Made by a program: the position numbers and the translations under genes
From: CBDFGT01 sp965247225
Lineage (GTDB): Bacteria > Pseudomonadota > Alphaproteobacteria > Rhizobiales > Rhizobiaceae
Assembly (NCBI GenBank): GCA_965247225.1
Contig: CBDFGT010000009.1
Coordinates: forward strand, 124,001-188,000
DNA: 64,000 bases
Direction of reading: 5' to 3'
Notes under the pieces: model-generated
Told to the model about the DNA's origin: nothing
Database searches by the model: none
What the model saw: only the letters and a program-made list of their open reading frames with translations
Shown: positions 48,701-56,444 of the stretch, one piece after another
How the letters are laid out: the number at the start of each line of letters is the position of its first letter
Position numbering within the stretch: the first letter of the stretch is position 1

Positions 48701-49268
48701 TGGCATTCGCCGTGCGTTGCACACTTTCAAAAGCGTCTTTCAGCACTTGCGCATCGGCGCAAAGTTGCATGCCAATGCCGCCACCGCCAGCCGTGCTCTT
48801 CAGCATCACCGGATAACCGACGGTTTCGGCGGCTGTGACGGCATTATCGGCGCTTTCCAGCAATCCGCTGCCCGGAAGGAGCGGCACACCGCTCGCCTTG
48901 GCCAGCGCGCGGGCGGTATGTTTCAGCCCGAAAGCGGAAAGATGCTCCGGACGCGGGCCGATGAAGATGATGCCCTCTGCGGCCAGCCGTTCGGCAAACC
49001 CGATATTTTCCGACAGAAACCCGTAACCCGGGTGCACCGCCTCTGCGCCCGTTGCCTTGCAGGCAGCAATAACCTGGTCGATATTCAGGTAGCTCCCGGT
49101 TGCGGGTGACGGGCCGAGACGGATTGCTTCATCCGCAAGCCGCGTTGCCATGGAAAACCGGTCCGCGTCGGAATAGACTGCAACGGAGGCGATACCCATT
49201 GTCTTCAATGTCCGTATGATCCGGACAGCGATCTCGCCCCTGTTGGCGATCAGAACTTTTTTGAACAT
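45735..49268 (-). CDS. Guanidine/urea carboxylase (biotin-dependent)
   Basis: 1177 residues, usually annotated as urea carboxylase. Domains in order: biotin carboxylase (about 1-450, starting MFKKVLIANRGEIAVRI), two KipA/KipI-like carboxyltransferase regions (PSGPMDERSFRHANRL and VSVVYRRQGDDNLLVEYGP), and a C-terminal biotin domain with biotin-Lys in IIESMKMEINV. The guanidine-I riboswitch upstream and the two DUF1989 neighbours indicate that guanidine, not urea, is the natural substrate; product carboxyguanidine. No hydrolase domain is fused and no allophanate hydrolase gene follows. Last gene of the operon. Confidence 0.92.
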   Translation of the reverse strand: MFKKVLIANRGEIAVRIIRTLKTMGIASVAVYSDADRFSMATRLADEAIRLGPSPATGSYLNIDQVIAACKATGAEAVHPGYGFLSENIGFAERLAAEGIIFIGPRPEHLSAFGLKHTARALAKASGVPLLPGSGLLESADNAVTAAETVGYPVMLKSTAGGGGIGMQLCADAQVLKDAFESVQRTANASFGDARVYIERFVADARHIEVQIFGDGKGKVVALGERDCSLQRRNQKVVEETPAPGLSPATRTRLHKAAVDLGASVSYASAGTVEFIYDPQREEFYFLEVNTRLQVEHPVTEAVFGIDLVEWMIRQAAGEDMLPGAEGLTPEGAAIEVRIYAEMPHADFRPSAGLLTEVVFPQDARVDGWIDTGTEVTPFYDPMLAKLIVAAGDRPAAIKKLQVALAGTSIAGIETNLDYLRAIASSDLLASGKVATTALREFTFLPDIIEVLSPGAQSSLQELPGRLGLWHVGVPPSGPMDERSFRHANRLVGNDDKTAALELTASGPTLRFYADTMIALAGAQMPMTCDGARLPHGKAVTIGAGQVLSIGAVEGPGQRTYLAVAGGFCAPVVLGSRATFGLGQFGGNATGTLRTGHVLHLARQVPAKPPEPANEPAELAREWRVGVVYGPHGAPDFFQPGDIDTLFSVAYEVHFNSARTGVRLIGPAPEWARSDGGEAGLHPSNLHDNAYAVGAIDFTGDMPIILGPDGPSLGGFVCPAVIARDEQWKMGQFKPGDLIRFHAVARSEDPVAGPAVHRPAADIGSPVIATRDDGPVSVVYRRQGDDNLLVEYGPMVLDIALRLRVHLLMQAVADARLPGLIDLTPGIRSLQIHYDGTTLTRKRLLGLLADIEANLPPAQEVTVPGRIVHLPLSWNDPDAELAMRKYQELVRPNAPWCPSNIEFIRRINGLPDEQAVRDIVFDASYLVLGLGDVYLGAPVATPVDPRHRLVTTKYNPARTWTPENAVGIGGAYMCIYGMEGPGGYQLFGRTIQVWNTWRQTPEFAAGKPWLLNFFDQIRFFPVSHQELTEARAVFPYGGYPVRIEETEFSYAAYEKELQANAASITRFKTTQQAAFEAERNNWKETGLDSFVSNEGAGESLEGDIPSGCFGVASSVPGNIWKLMVEPGAFVAAGDTVAIIESMKMEINVTAHASGIVRDVRAGPGRNIKAGEIIVVLE

Positions 49269-49272
49269 GACA

Positions 49273-49923
49273 TCAGGCCCCCGCATCCCAGATTAACACC
49301 CGGATCGGTGTCGGGTCGAAACCGTTGCAGGGATTGTTGATCTGCGGGCAATTGGAGATAACGCAGAGCACATCCATCCCGGCGACCATTTCGACATAGT
49401 CGCCCGCAGACGAAATACCGTCAACGATGGTCATCTTGCCATTCGCACTGATCGGCACGTTCATGAAGAAGTTGATATTGGGTACGATGTCACGCTTGCT
49501 CATGCCATGCTTCATCACCTCGATCACGAAGTTGTCGCGGCAGGAATGCAGGTATTTTGTGCCATGGCCGAAACGCACGCTATTGCTCTCGCAGGAGCAG
49601 GCACCTGCAGATGTGTCATGGCGCCCGCAACTGTCAGCCGTCATCGTCAGCATCACACGGCCCTCGTTCGACATGATCCGCGTGCCGGTACTCACATAGG
49701 CTGAACCCTGTTCGCGCATCGTATCCTGGTTGGAATAGCGCTCTGAAAAATCATCGGCCTTGTAGAACAGCGTATCGATTGCCTGCTGGCCGTAACTGTC
49801 CTCGATACGGATCGTCTGGCCCTTGCGCACAATGCCGGACCATGGCGCTTCGGCCGGAATGACATGAGTCTGCGTGGCGTTTTCGAGTGTGCGGGAGGCA
49901 GCGGTCTGAATGAAACCGGTCAT
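49273..49923 (-). CDS. DUF1989 protein, UAAP2-type (carboxyguanidine deiminase subunit)
   Basis: 216 residues. Annotated elsewhere as urea amidolyase-associated protein 2. The cysteine-rich DSCGRHDTSAGACSCESNS and SAGDYVEMVAGMD segments are typical. Members beside guanidine carboxylases have been shown to form carboxyguanidine deiminase (CgdAB), yielding allophanate and ammonia. It lies 4 nt before the carboxylase and 12 nt after its paralogue. The deiminase role here is by homology and context. Confidence 0.88.
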   Translation of the reverse strand: MTGFIQTAASRTLENATQTHVIPAEAPWSGIVRKGQTIRIEDSYGQQAIDTLFYKADDFSERYSNQDTMREQGSAYVSTGTRIMSNEGRVMLTMTADSCGRHDTSAGACSCESNSVRFGHGTKYLHSCRDNFVIEVMKHGMSKRDIVPNINFFMNVPISANGKMTIVDGISSAGDYVEMVAGMDVLCVISNCPQINNPCNGFDPTPIRVLIWDAGA

Positions 49924-49935
49924 GGTTGTGTCTCC

Positions 49936-50754
49936 TCAAGCCTGCATCATGGCGTTGTTTTCAAAGCCGCGAACGGCCTCTGCTGTCGCCGTGCGGGCAA
50001 GATCATCTGCTGCCGGCGGCGGGGCGCGGAAGCGGGTGATGGTGACAGGCGCGGGCGCATAGGCCGGATTGGGATCGAGCGGATGCGGACAATTGGAGAG
50101 TGCCACAACCATATCCATCTCGGCCCGCAGTTCAGCATAGTCGCCGCTGTTGGAGGTCTTGCCTTGCCAGCGGAATCCGCCGGCATCGTCGATACGCACC
50201 GGTGCAAAGAGATTGAGAACCGCAGGTATATCACGCTTGTCGAGGCCCAGCTTTCCGGCGGCGAGAACAAGATTGTCGCGCGTATTGCGTGTCTTGACGC
50301 CCGGATATTTCGCAGCGTTCGACGCTTGCGTCGATCCGCCCATCAGACAATCATGCGATCCCGCGCTGTCCTCGATCATCGAGAACATCACACGTCCCAT
50401 ATCGGAGAAGATTACCCGTCCCTTGCCGAGCGCGGTCGTCCACTGCATCTTGACTGTATCGACCAGGTTCAGCCTCTCGCTGTTGTCGACCGCGTTCCAG
50501 GCAATAAGTGCTACGGTCGAGGCACCGTCGCCCTGGTCGATGCGCAACGCCTCGCCGCGCATCAAAAGGGTTGACCAGTACCAGCCACCAGGGATGGTTT
50601 CCTGATAGATGACCGCCGCAGCTTCGATGGCGGGTGCGGGCAAGGGGCTCGGTGCGGGCAGCGCCTTCGGGGCAAACTGCAGGCCCTTCTTCTGATGTTC
50701 TTCGTAGCGCTGCCGGTTGGCGGCGATTTCCTCTGCGGGACGGCTGACATGCAT
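49936..50754 (-). CDS. DUF1989 protein, UAAP1-type (carboxyguanidine deiminase subunit)
   Basis: 272 residues. It shares the DUF1989 fold with its neighbour (SAGSHDCLMGGSTQ and SGDYAELRAEMDMVVALSNCPHP) but is longer at the N-terminus. It is annotated elsewhere as urea amidolyase-associated protein 1, and forms the second half of the presumed CgdAB deiminase. It starts 2 nt after the ATPase gene, so the operon is very compact. Confidence 0.88.
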   Translation of the reverse strand: MHVSRPAEEIAANRQRYEEHQKKGLQFAPKALPAPSPLPAPAIEAAAVIYQETIPGGWYWSTLLMRGEALRIDQGDGASTVALIAWNAVDNSERLNLVDTVKMQWTTALGKGRVIFSDMGRVMFSMIEDSAGSHDCLMGGSTQASNAAKYPGVKTRNTRDNLVLAAGKLGLDKRDIPAVLNLFAPVRIDDAGGFRWQGKTSNSGDYAELRAEMDMVVALSNCPHPLDPNPAYAPAPVTITRFRAPPPAADDLARTATAEAVRGFENNAMMQA

Positions 50755-50756
50755 GA

Positions 50757-51584
50757 TTATCGATCTCCTGACGGACTGGAAGACGGGTCGTCCCTGTAAA
50801 TGCCCTGTGAAGCGACCGGGCCGTCCCGGTCAGGGTTTTGATGCGAAGGTGCGCCAGCACGACGCGGCGGCCAGATGGCGATGTCCCTGGTGATGGTGGC
50901 ACCGTAGCGCAGTTTTTCCTCCGGCCTGTCACGCGGACGCTCGAAGGCAACGACGCGCGTGGCAAGCGTGAACGCCTCGCGCATGTCATGCGTGACCATA
51001 ACCACGGTCATCTGTGTTTCGTGCCAGAGCCGCTTCATCAGCATGTGGATTTCAGCGCGGATGCCAGGGTCGAGCGCCCCGAAGGGCTCGTCCAGCAGCA
51101 GGACTTTCGGCTTCATGATCAGCGCCTGCGCAAGCGCCAGCCGCTGTTGCATGCCGCCGGAAAGCTGGGAGGGATATTTGTCTTCCGCGCCGGAGAGACC
51201 GACTTCGGCAATCAGGTGCCGGGCTTCCTCGACAGCCGCACGCCGGGCTGCGCCAAAAAGCTTCGCCTTGTATCGGGAGGCCGTCAGTTCCTTGCCCAGG
51301 AGCACGTTTCCCAGCACGGTCAGATGCGGGAAAACCGAATAGCGCTGGAAAACAACGCCGCGATCCGCGCCCGGCTCGTGCGGCAGCGGCTCGCCGTCAA
51401 GCAGGATCTTGCCTTTGGTCACCCGCTCCTGACCGAGCAGCATGCGCAGGAATGTTGACTTGCCACAACCGGACGGCCCGACCAGCGCAACGAAGGCACG
51501 GGATGCAACGGTCAGCGATACATTTTCCAGCACGATCTGGTCGCCGTATTCTTTCCAGACATTGTCGATGATCAGTTCGCTCAT
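50757..51584 (-). CDS. ABC importer ATPase of the guanidine operon
   Basis: 275 residues of the nitrate/taurine (SsuB/TauB-like) ATPase type. Walker A is GPSGCGKST, signature QLSGGMQQRLALAQAL, Walker B VLLLDEPFGALD. The start MSELIIDNVWKEY overlaps the permease stop (ATGA). It energises uptake of the substrate bound by the protein encoded at 52469; guanidine is the likely ligand, by context. Confidence 0.9.
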   Translation of the reverse strand: MSELIIDNVWKEYGDQIVLENVSLTVASRAFVALVGPSGCGKSTFLRMLLGQERVTKGKILLDGEPLPHEPGADRGVVFQRYSVFPHLTVLGNVLLGKELTASRYKAKLFGAARRAAVEEARHLIAEVGLSGAEDKYPSQLSGGMQQRLALAQALIMKPKVLLLDEPFGALDPGIRAEIHMLMKRLWHETQMTVVMVTHDMREAFTLATRVVAFERPRDRPEEKLRYGATITRDIAIWPPRRAGAPSHQNPDRDGPVASQGIYRDDPSSSPSGDR

Positions 51585-52456
51585 CCCTGTTTCTCCAGCT
51601 CGGACCAGGGGAATACGGCAATGCGAATGCGGTCGAGGATGAAATTGGTGAGAACGGCAAGAAGCGTGATCCAGACGACATAGGGAAAGATCACGTCCAT
51701 CGACAAATAGCGCCGGACGAGGAAGATACGGTAACCAAGACCGCTGTCCGACGAAATGGCTTCCGCAGCGATCAGAAACAGCCAGGCCGGGCCGAGTTGC
51801 AGCCGCACGCTGGTGATCAGCCGCGGCAGGATCTGTGGCAACACGACGCGAAGGGCGATCTGCCACGATGAACCACCCAGTGTTTCGGCCTTGACGATTT
51901 GTTCACGCGGCAGTTCCAGCGCCTTCAGCGCCAGGTCGCGGATCATGGTGGGCGCAACGCCGATGACGATGAGCGCGATCTTGGATGCCTCCCCCAGGCC
52001 CATAACGATAAAGAGAACGGGGAGCAGAGCCAGCGGCGGCACCATGGAAATCACCGCCACGAATGGTGCAAGCAGAGCCCGCAGATAGGGTAGCATGCCG
52101 ATGAGCATGCCAATCAGCAGTGCTGTCAGCGTTGAGATACCCAGTCCTGCAAAAAGCCGGATGAGGCTGGCAGCCGTGTCCGACCAGAGCAGATAATCGC
52201 CCGTGCGGGTGTCCGGCAGAAAAGCCAGGCGGTTGATGGCGTCTGCAAAGTCCGCAAGGCCTGGCAGCAGCTTGTCGTTGGCATTTTCGGCCAGCCGTGC
52301 GACGGACCCCGCCGTGTAGGCGGTGATCAGCAGCACGAAAGGCAGAATCATCAGGGTAAACTGTGCGCCCCGGCCAGGCTTGGTGTTGATCCATCGCATC
52401 GAAATGGCTCCGCAGATGAAAAGAGGACGACGACGCGGAAAAATCCGCATCGTCAA
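51581..52456 (-). CDS. ABC importer permease of the guanidine operon
   Basis: 291-residue inner-membrane protein of the BPD_transp_1 type with about six segments. The ATPase-coupling loop is ALELPREQIVKAETLGGSSW. The start could be the first Met or MRWINTKPGRG 19 codons later. It lies 12 nt after the binding protein gene and overlaps the ATPase gene. Confidence 0.9.
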   Translation of the reverse strand: MTMRIFPRRRPLFICGAISMRWINTKPGRGAQFTLMILPFVLLITAYTAGSVARLAENANDKLLPGLADFADAINRLAFLPDTRTGDYLLWSDTAASLIRLFAGLGISTLTALLIGMLIGMLPYLRALLAPFVAVISMVPPLALLPVLFIVMGLGEASKIALIVIGVAPTMIRDLALKALELPREQIVKAETLGGSSWQIALRVVLPQILPRLITSVRLQLGPAWLFLIAAEAISSDSGLGYRIFLVRRYLSMDVIFPYVVWITLLAVLTNFILDRIRIAVFPWSELEKQG

Positions 52457-52468
52457 TCGGACCAGGGC

Positions 52469-53542
52469 TCAGAGAGAACCGTCAGCAGCGGCCTTCATAT
52501 AGGTTTCCGTGAAGCGCAGCTTGATATTGCCGCTATCCCCGAGAACCTTGCCATCAGGCATTTCGATACCGATGACATCGGCAGATGTGGCCCCACTGCC
52601 GAGCAAGCCTTTCTCGAACAGGAAATTGCGCACGAGGTCCATGGTTTTCGGCAGGCCTGGCGAGGAGGTAAAGGCCAAGGCATCGGCAGGCTTGTCGAAG
52701 AGCTTGGTGGCGGCAATCTGGGATTCGAAGCCTTTGAGGTCGGTGCCCGAGGCTGCGCCCATCTCCTGGCGCGCGGCTTTGCCCGCATCGCTGTCAGCCG
52801 TCATCAGTGCCGCAGTTTCATACCATATGCCGGCAAGTGCCTTGCCGAAATCAGGATTGTCCTTCAACACATCAGAATTGGCAACCATCAGGTCGATGAT
52901 CTCGCCAGGGATCTGCGAGCTGTCGAAAACTTTCCTGGCAGAGGGATCTTCAAGAATCGTCGAAACAAGCGGGTTCCAGGTCACGACTGCCGTTACATCC
53001 GCAGTCTTGTAGGCAGCGACCATGTCGGCATCCGAAGTATTGACCACCTTCACATCCCTTTCGGAAAGACTGATGCTTTCGAGCGCGCGGGCCAGCAGGT
53101 AGTGCGAGACGGAAAATTCGACGAGATTGACATTCTGTCCCTTGACATCGGCAAGGTTCGCCTTGTCTTTCAGGATCACCGCATCATTGCCATTGGAGAA
53201 GTCGCCGACAATAACCGCCGTCGTATCAACGCCTCCTGCGGCCGGAATGGAGAGGCCATCCATGTTTGTAAGCGTTACCGCATCAAAGGCACCGGCCGTG
53301 TATTGGTTCATCGATTCGACATAGTCGTTGAACTGGGTGACTTCTATCTTGATGTTATATTTGTCCGCCCATTTTTTGACGATGCCGTGGTCGCTTGCAT
53401 AGCCCCATGGCATCCAGCCGACATAGATCGACCAGGCGATCCTGAAATCAGTTTTGGGTGCGGCGAAGGCCGCTGATGCCATGCCCAGGGCCAGCGAAGT
53501 TGTAAGAGCGGTGATGGACAGCATTCTCGAAAAAGTCTGCAT
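52469..53542 (-). CDS. ABC importer substrate-binding protein, guanidine-regulated
   Basis: 357-residue periplasmic protein related to NMT1/TauA-type binding proteins, often annotated as putative urea transporter component. Signal peptide: MQTFSRMLSITALTTSLALG, with cleavage near AFAA. The start at 53542 has a GGGG Shine-Dalgarno that can pair with an upstream CCTTTT. First gene of the operon, directly under a guanidine-I riboswitch. Confidence 0.9.
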   Translation of the reverse strand: MQTFSRMLSITALTTSLALGMASAAFAAPKTDFRIAWSIYVGWMPWGYASDHGIVKKWADKYNIKIEVTQFNDYVESMNQYTAGAFDAVTLTNMDGLSIPAAGGVDTTAVIVGDFSNGNDAVILKDKANLADVKGQNVNLVEFSVSHYLLARALESISLSERDVKVVNTSDADMVAAYKTADVTAVVTWNPLVSTILEDPSARKVFDSSQIPGEIIDLMVANSDVLKDNPDFGKALAGIWYETAALMTADSDAGKAARQEMGAASGTDLKGFESQIAATKLFDKPADALAFTSSPGLPKTMDLVRNFLFEKGLLGSGATSADVIGIEMPDGKVLGDSGNIKLRFTETYMKAAADGSL

Positions 53543-53547
53543 AAAAT

Positions 53548-53576
53548 TCCCCTTTTTGCTTTCTTCTGAAAAGGAA
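53548..53576 (-). promoter_or_regulatory. Possible Shine-Dalgarno-masking hairpin
   Basis: On the transcript TTCCTTTT can pair with AAAAAGGGGAA, which contains the ribosome site of the binding-protein gene. It is placed between riboswitch and start, so it may be the expression platform. Inferred from sequence only. Confidence 0.4.
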
Positions 53577-53604
53577 CCGGCATGGAGCATGGCGCCGCCA
53601 ATCC

Positions 53605-53725
53605 CTTGGCTAACGAGGTCTCCCGGGCTTTTGTCCCGCCGTGCACCCGGCGGGATGTCTCCCCGACCGGTAGCAGCTCTCGGACCAGCGCGCTCTTTTC
53701 AAGCGCCGGAACCCTAGCCACCAAC
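53605..53725 (-). ncRNA. Guanidine-I riboswitch (ykkC)
   Basis: The minus strand shows the conserved ykkC blocks in order: CTAGGGTTCCG (53717-53707), GGTCCGAGAG (53686-53677), ACCGGTCGGGGAGA, and ACGGCGGGACAAAAGCCCGG (starting at 53642). The closing stem is GGCTA with TAGCC at its ends. This aptamer binds guanidinium and turns on downstream genes. It lies 63 nt before the first operon gene. Confidence 0.93.
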
Positions 53726-53742
53726 TCTATCACTTATGCATA

Positions 53743-53758
53743 CGCAAGGAGCGTGCCA
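53743..53758 (-). promoter_or_regulatory. Sigma-54 promoter of the guanidine operon
   Basis: The minus strand reads TGGCACGCTCCTTGCG: GG and GC are separated by exactly 10 nt, matching TGGCACG-N4-TTGC. The transcription start would fall near 53732, just before the riboswitch. This implies control by RpoN and an enhancer-binding protein, probably NtrC under nitrogen limitation. A loose GCAC/GTGC dyad with 9-nt spacing (53797-53813) is upstream; NtrC sites normally have 7. Confidence 0.85.
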
Positions 53759-54028
53759 GATTTTATACATCTGATTCTCAATCAGGAAATTGCAACGCAC
53801 AAAACCAATGTGCAAATTGTATGCAATTTGATTTTGCCTGCGCAAAAATTAATCAAAAATGCGGATAGCTGAATAACCGCAATGCCCCCGCAAAACGATC
53901 AGGTTGATGGGCGGAGTTTTCTCATGTTTCTGGAGAGACAGTTCGGATGTGGACGTCCTGATCTGACAAGGTCACCTGTCAAAAGGACAATAGAACGATT
54001 CCATTTAGCCCTGAAAGCTCACATCTGG
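53759..54028. other. Upstream control region of the guanidine operon
   Basis: AT-rich stretch of about 270 bp between the sigma-54 promoter and the convergent end of the ABC exporter gene. It should hold enhancer sites. Repeated TGCAA/TTGCA words occur at 53790-53835. No gene seen. Confidence 0.5.
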
Positions 54029-55810
54029 TCACACCAGCGCATGATCGAATTGCAGGCGGGCCAGACGCGCATAAATGCCATCCTGCTGCACAAGGCTGTG
54101 GTGGTCGCCCTCTTCGGCAACCCTGCCCTGATCAACAACGAGAATACGGTTGGCTTTCAGAACGGTCGCCAGACGGTGGGCAATGACAATGGTGGTGCGG
54201 TTTTCCATCAGCCCGTCCAGTGCCTTTTGCACAGAGGTCTCGCTTTCGGCATCCAGCGCCGAGGTCGCCTCATCCAGAAGCAGGATCGGCGCATTCTTCA
54301 AAATCGCCCGCGCAATGGCAATCCGCTGACGCTGGCCGCCGGAAAGCGTAATACCGCGCTCACCGACGTCACTGTCATAGTTGCCTTCAATGTGCATGAT
54401 AAAATCATGGGCCTGCGCGGCTCTGGCAGCGGCAATCACATCTTCGCGCGTTGCATCCGGCGTGCCGAAGGCGATGTTGTCGTGGATGGACATGGCAAAG
54501 ATCGTGACATCCTGCGGAACGATGGCGAGGCGCTGGCGCAGGTCTTTCGGATCCAGTTCGCGGATGTTGACGCCATCGACATGAACCTGCCCCTGCAAAG
54601 GATCATAAAACCGCAGGATCAGGGACAGAATCGTGCTCTTGCCAGCGCCTGACGGCCCGACAATGGCCACCGTTTCACCCGGATGGACATGAAAGCTCAG
54701 GCCCCGAAGCGCGGAACGGTCCGGCTGCGAAGGATAGGCAAAGTGCACATCGTCAAAGGCCAGCGAACCGACAGGCGGAACCGGCAAGGCAACGGGCCGG
54801 GCAGGGGCTGCAATGGCAGGCTTTTCGCGCAACAGTTCTCCCAGACGCTCTGCAGCGCCCGCTGCCTGCGAAATATCACCCCAGACTTCGGAAAGGGCGG
54901 CAAGGCTGCTGGCAGCGATCACCGAATAGAGCAGAAATTGCCCGAGCGTGCCGGGCGACAGGGTTCCGGCCAGAACGCCCTGCGCACCATACCACAAGAC
55001 ACCGACTACCGAGCCAAACACCATGGCAATGGCAAAACCGGTCAAAAGCGCACGCGATTTTGTGGCAGCCTTTGCCGCATCAAAGGCACCTTCCACCGCC
55101 GCGCCATAGCGGGCATTGGCACGGGCCTCGCCATTATAGGCCTGTACGGTGCGAATGGCACTGATGGATTCTCCGGCAAAGGCAGAGGCTTCAGCCAAAG
55201 TGTCCTGCGCCGTGCGGGAACGCTTGCGCACATTGCGCCCGAACCCGACAAGGGGAAATACGATAAAGGGGATGGCCAGAAGCACCAGAGCCGAAAGTTT
55301 CGGACTGGTGTAAATCATCATGGCCACCCCGCCAAGACACAGGATCAGGTTGCGCAGTGCCATCGAGGCCGTGGCACCAACAGCAGACTTCAGCTGCGTT
55401 GTATCAGCCGTCAGCCGCGAGACAATCTCGCCGGACTGGTTGACATCAAAAAAGGCCGGAGACAATGTTTCCACATGGGAGAAGACATCCCGGCGCAAAT
55501 CCGCGACAATGCGCTCGCCGATCAGGATCACATAGTAATACCGCATGGCACTGGCCACCGCCAGCACGATGGCCACACCGACAATCATCGCGAAATAGGC
55601 GTTGATGTAGCCGGAATCGGCCTTGGAAAACCCATGGTCAATCATCTGCCGCACAGCGGTCGGCAAAACCAGTGTCATGGCGGCGGCCAGGCCCAGAAAG
55701 AAAATGGCCATCCCCGCCATACGTTTGTAGCGCAGGATATAAGGAAGAAGGGCGGAAAGGGGCCTGACGATTTTCCCCGTCAAATCCGGCTGAACTTCTG
55801 TATCTGCCAC
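54029..55810 (-). CDS. ABC exporter, fused permease-ATPase (MsbA-like)
   Basis: 593 residues: six membrane segments in about 25-320 followed by a nucleotide-binding domain with Walker A GPSGAGKST, signature LSGGQRQRIAIA and Walker B ILLLDEATSALD. It works as a homodimer and exports lipids or hydrophobic compounds. The substrate is not evident. It is divergent from rpmE, as in several Rhizobiales. Confidence 0.92.
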   Translation of the reverse strand: MADTEVQPDLTGKIVRPLSALLPYILRYKRMAGMAIFFLGLAAAMTLVLPTAVRQMIDHGFSKADSGYINAYFAMIVGVAIVLAVASAMRYYYVILIGERIVADLRRDVFSHVETLSPAFFDVNQSGEIVSRLTADTTQLKSAVGATASMALRNLILCLGGVAMMIYTSPKLSALVLLAIPFIVFPLVGFGRNVRKRSRTAQDTLAEASAFAGESISAIRTVQAYNGEARANARYGAAVEGAFDAAKAATKSRALLTGFAIAMVFGSVVGVLWYGAQGVLAGTLSPGTLGQFLLYSVIAASSLAALSEVWGDISQAAGAAERLGELLREKPAIAAPARPVALPVPPVGSLAFDDVHFAYPSQPDRSALRGLSFHVHPGETVAIVGPSGAGKSTILSLILRFYDPLQGQVHVDGVNIRELDPKDLRQRLAIVPQDVTIFAMSIHDNIAFGTPDATREDVIAAARAAQAHDFIMHIEGNYDSDVGERGITLSGGQRQRIAIARAILKNAPILLLDEATSALDAESETSVQKALDGLMENRTTIVIAHRLATVLKANRILVVDQGRVAEEGDHHSLVQQDGIYARLARLQFDHALV

Positions 55811-56003
55811 GTCTTGCCCTGCCCTCTTGTTTTGTAGGAGCCAGGCTGTTCTTGGCTCTTGTTATCCTGTCGGCCTTCATGTATAGGCACACCACCAAAA
55901 TGGAAAGCCGCGACCAGACCCGTTCCGGCACCATGTATGTATTTCGTTCGATGGCCGCAATGGCTTTGCAGCAAAAGAACCCGGAACAAGCAGGAAGATC
56001 ACA

Positions 56004-56225
56004 ATGAAGGCTCAAATTCATCCAGACTACCATGTCATCAATGTTGTGATGACAGACGGCACGCAGTACCAGACACGCTCCACCTGGGGCTCCGAAGGCC
56101 AGACCATGAACCTGGAAATCGATCCGAACTCACATCCGGCATGGACCGGCGGAAACCAGCAGATCATGGACCGCGCCGGTCGCGTTTCCAAGTTCAAGAA
56201 GCGTTTCGAGGGCCTCGGCCTTTAA
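56004..56225 (+). CDS. rpmE: 50S ribosomal protein L31
   Basis: 73 residues, beginning MKAQIHPDYHVINVVMTDGT. It lacks the four zinc-binding cysteines of the C+ type, so this is a zinc-independent L31 (the alphaproteobacterial form). Followed by a palindromic repeat and a clear terminator. Confidence 0.95.
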   Translation: MKAQIHPDYHVINVVMTDGTQYQTRSTWGSEGQTMNLEIDPNSHPAWTGGNQQIMDRAGRVSKFKKRFEGLGL

Positions 56226-56231
56226 TCTGAA

Positions 56232-56276
56232 GCATGTCGCGCAAAAGTGTGCAGCGGTTTTGCGTTAAAGACATGC
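56232..56276. repeat. GCATGTCGCGC palindromic repeat, degenerate
   Basis: GCATGTCGCGCAAAAG at 56232-56247, then GGTTTTGCG and GACATGC. It matches the repeat at 45462-45504 with an imperfect right arm. It lies between the rpmE stop and its terminator. Confidence 0.6.
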
Positions 56277-56342
56277 GTCAAAACGAAGTGTTGAAAGCGA
56301 ATCTGGAAGATAGCAACACGCTTTGATTGCGTTGAATACTCA

Positions 56343-56368
56343 AAGCCCGGATCGTCCGGGCTTTTTTG
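56343..56368 (+). terminator. Terminator of rpmE
   Basis: AAGCCCGGA (56343-56351) pairs with TCCGGGCTT (56355-56363), followed by a T run. Confidence 0.88.
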
Positions 56369-56384
56369 CGTTTTCACCAGGGCA

Positions 56385-56415
56385 TCAAAAAACCCGGACC
56401 TGTGTGATCCGGGTT
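56385..56415 (-). terminator. Terminator of rcdA
   Basis: On the minus strand AACCCGGA and TCCGGGTT form an 8-bp stem (56408-56415 with 56391-56398), followed by TTTTT. It faces the rpmE terminator. Confidence 0.85.
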
Positions 56416-56444
56416 CCAATACCAATTCTGAAACAACCTGAAAA

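Noticed and set aside
53797..53813. NtrC binding site upstream of the sigma-54 promoter
   Set aside because: The GCAC/GTGC dyad has 9 nt between halves where NtrC sites have 7; kept only as a weak hint.
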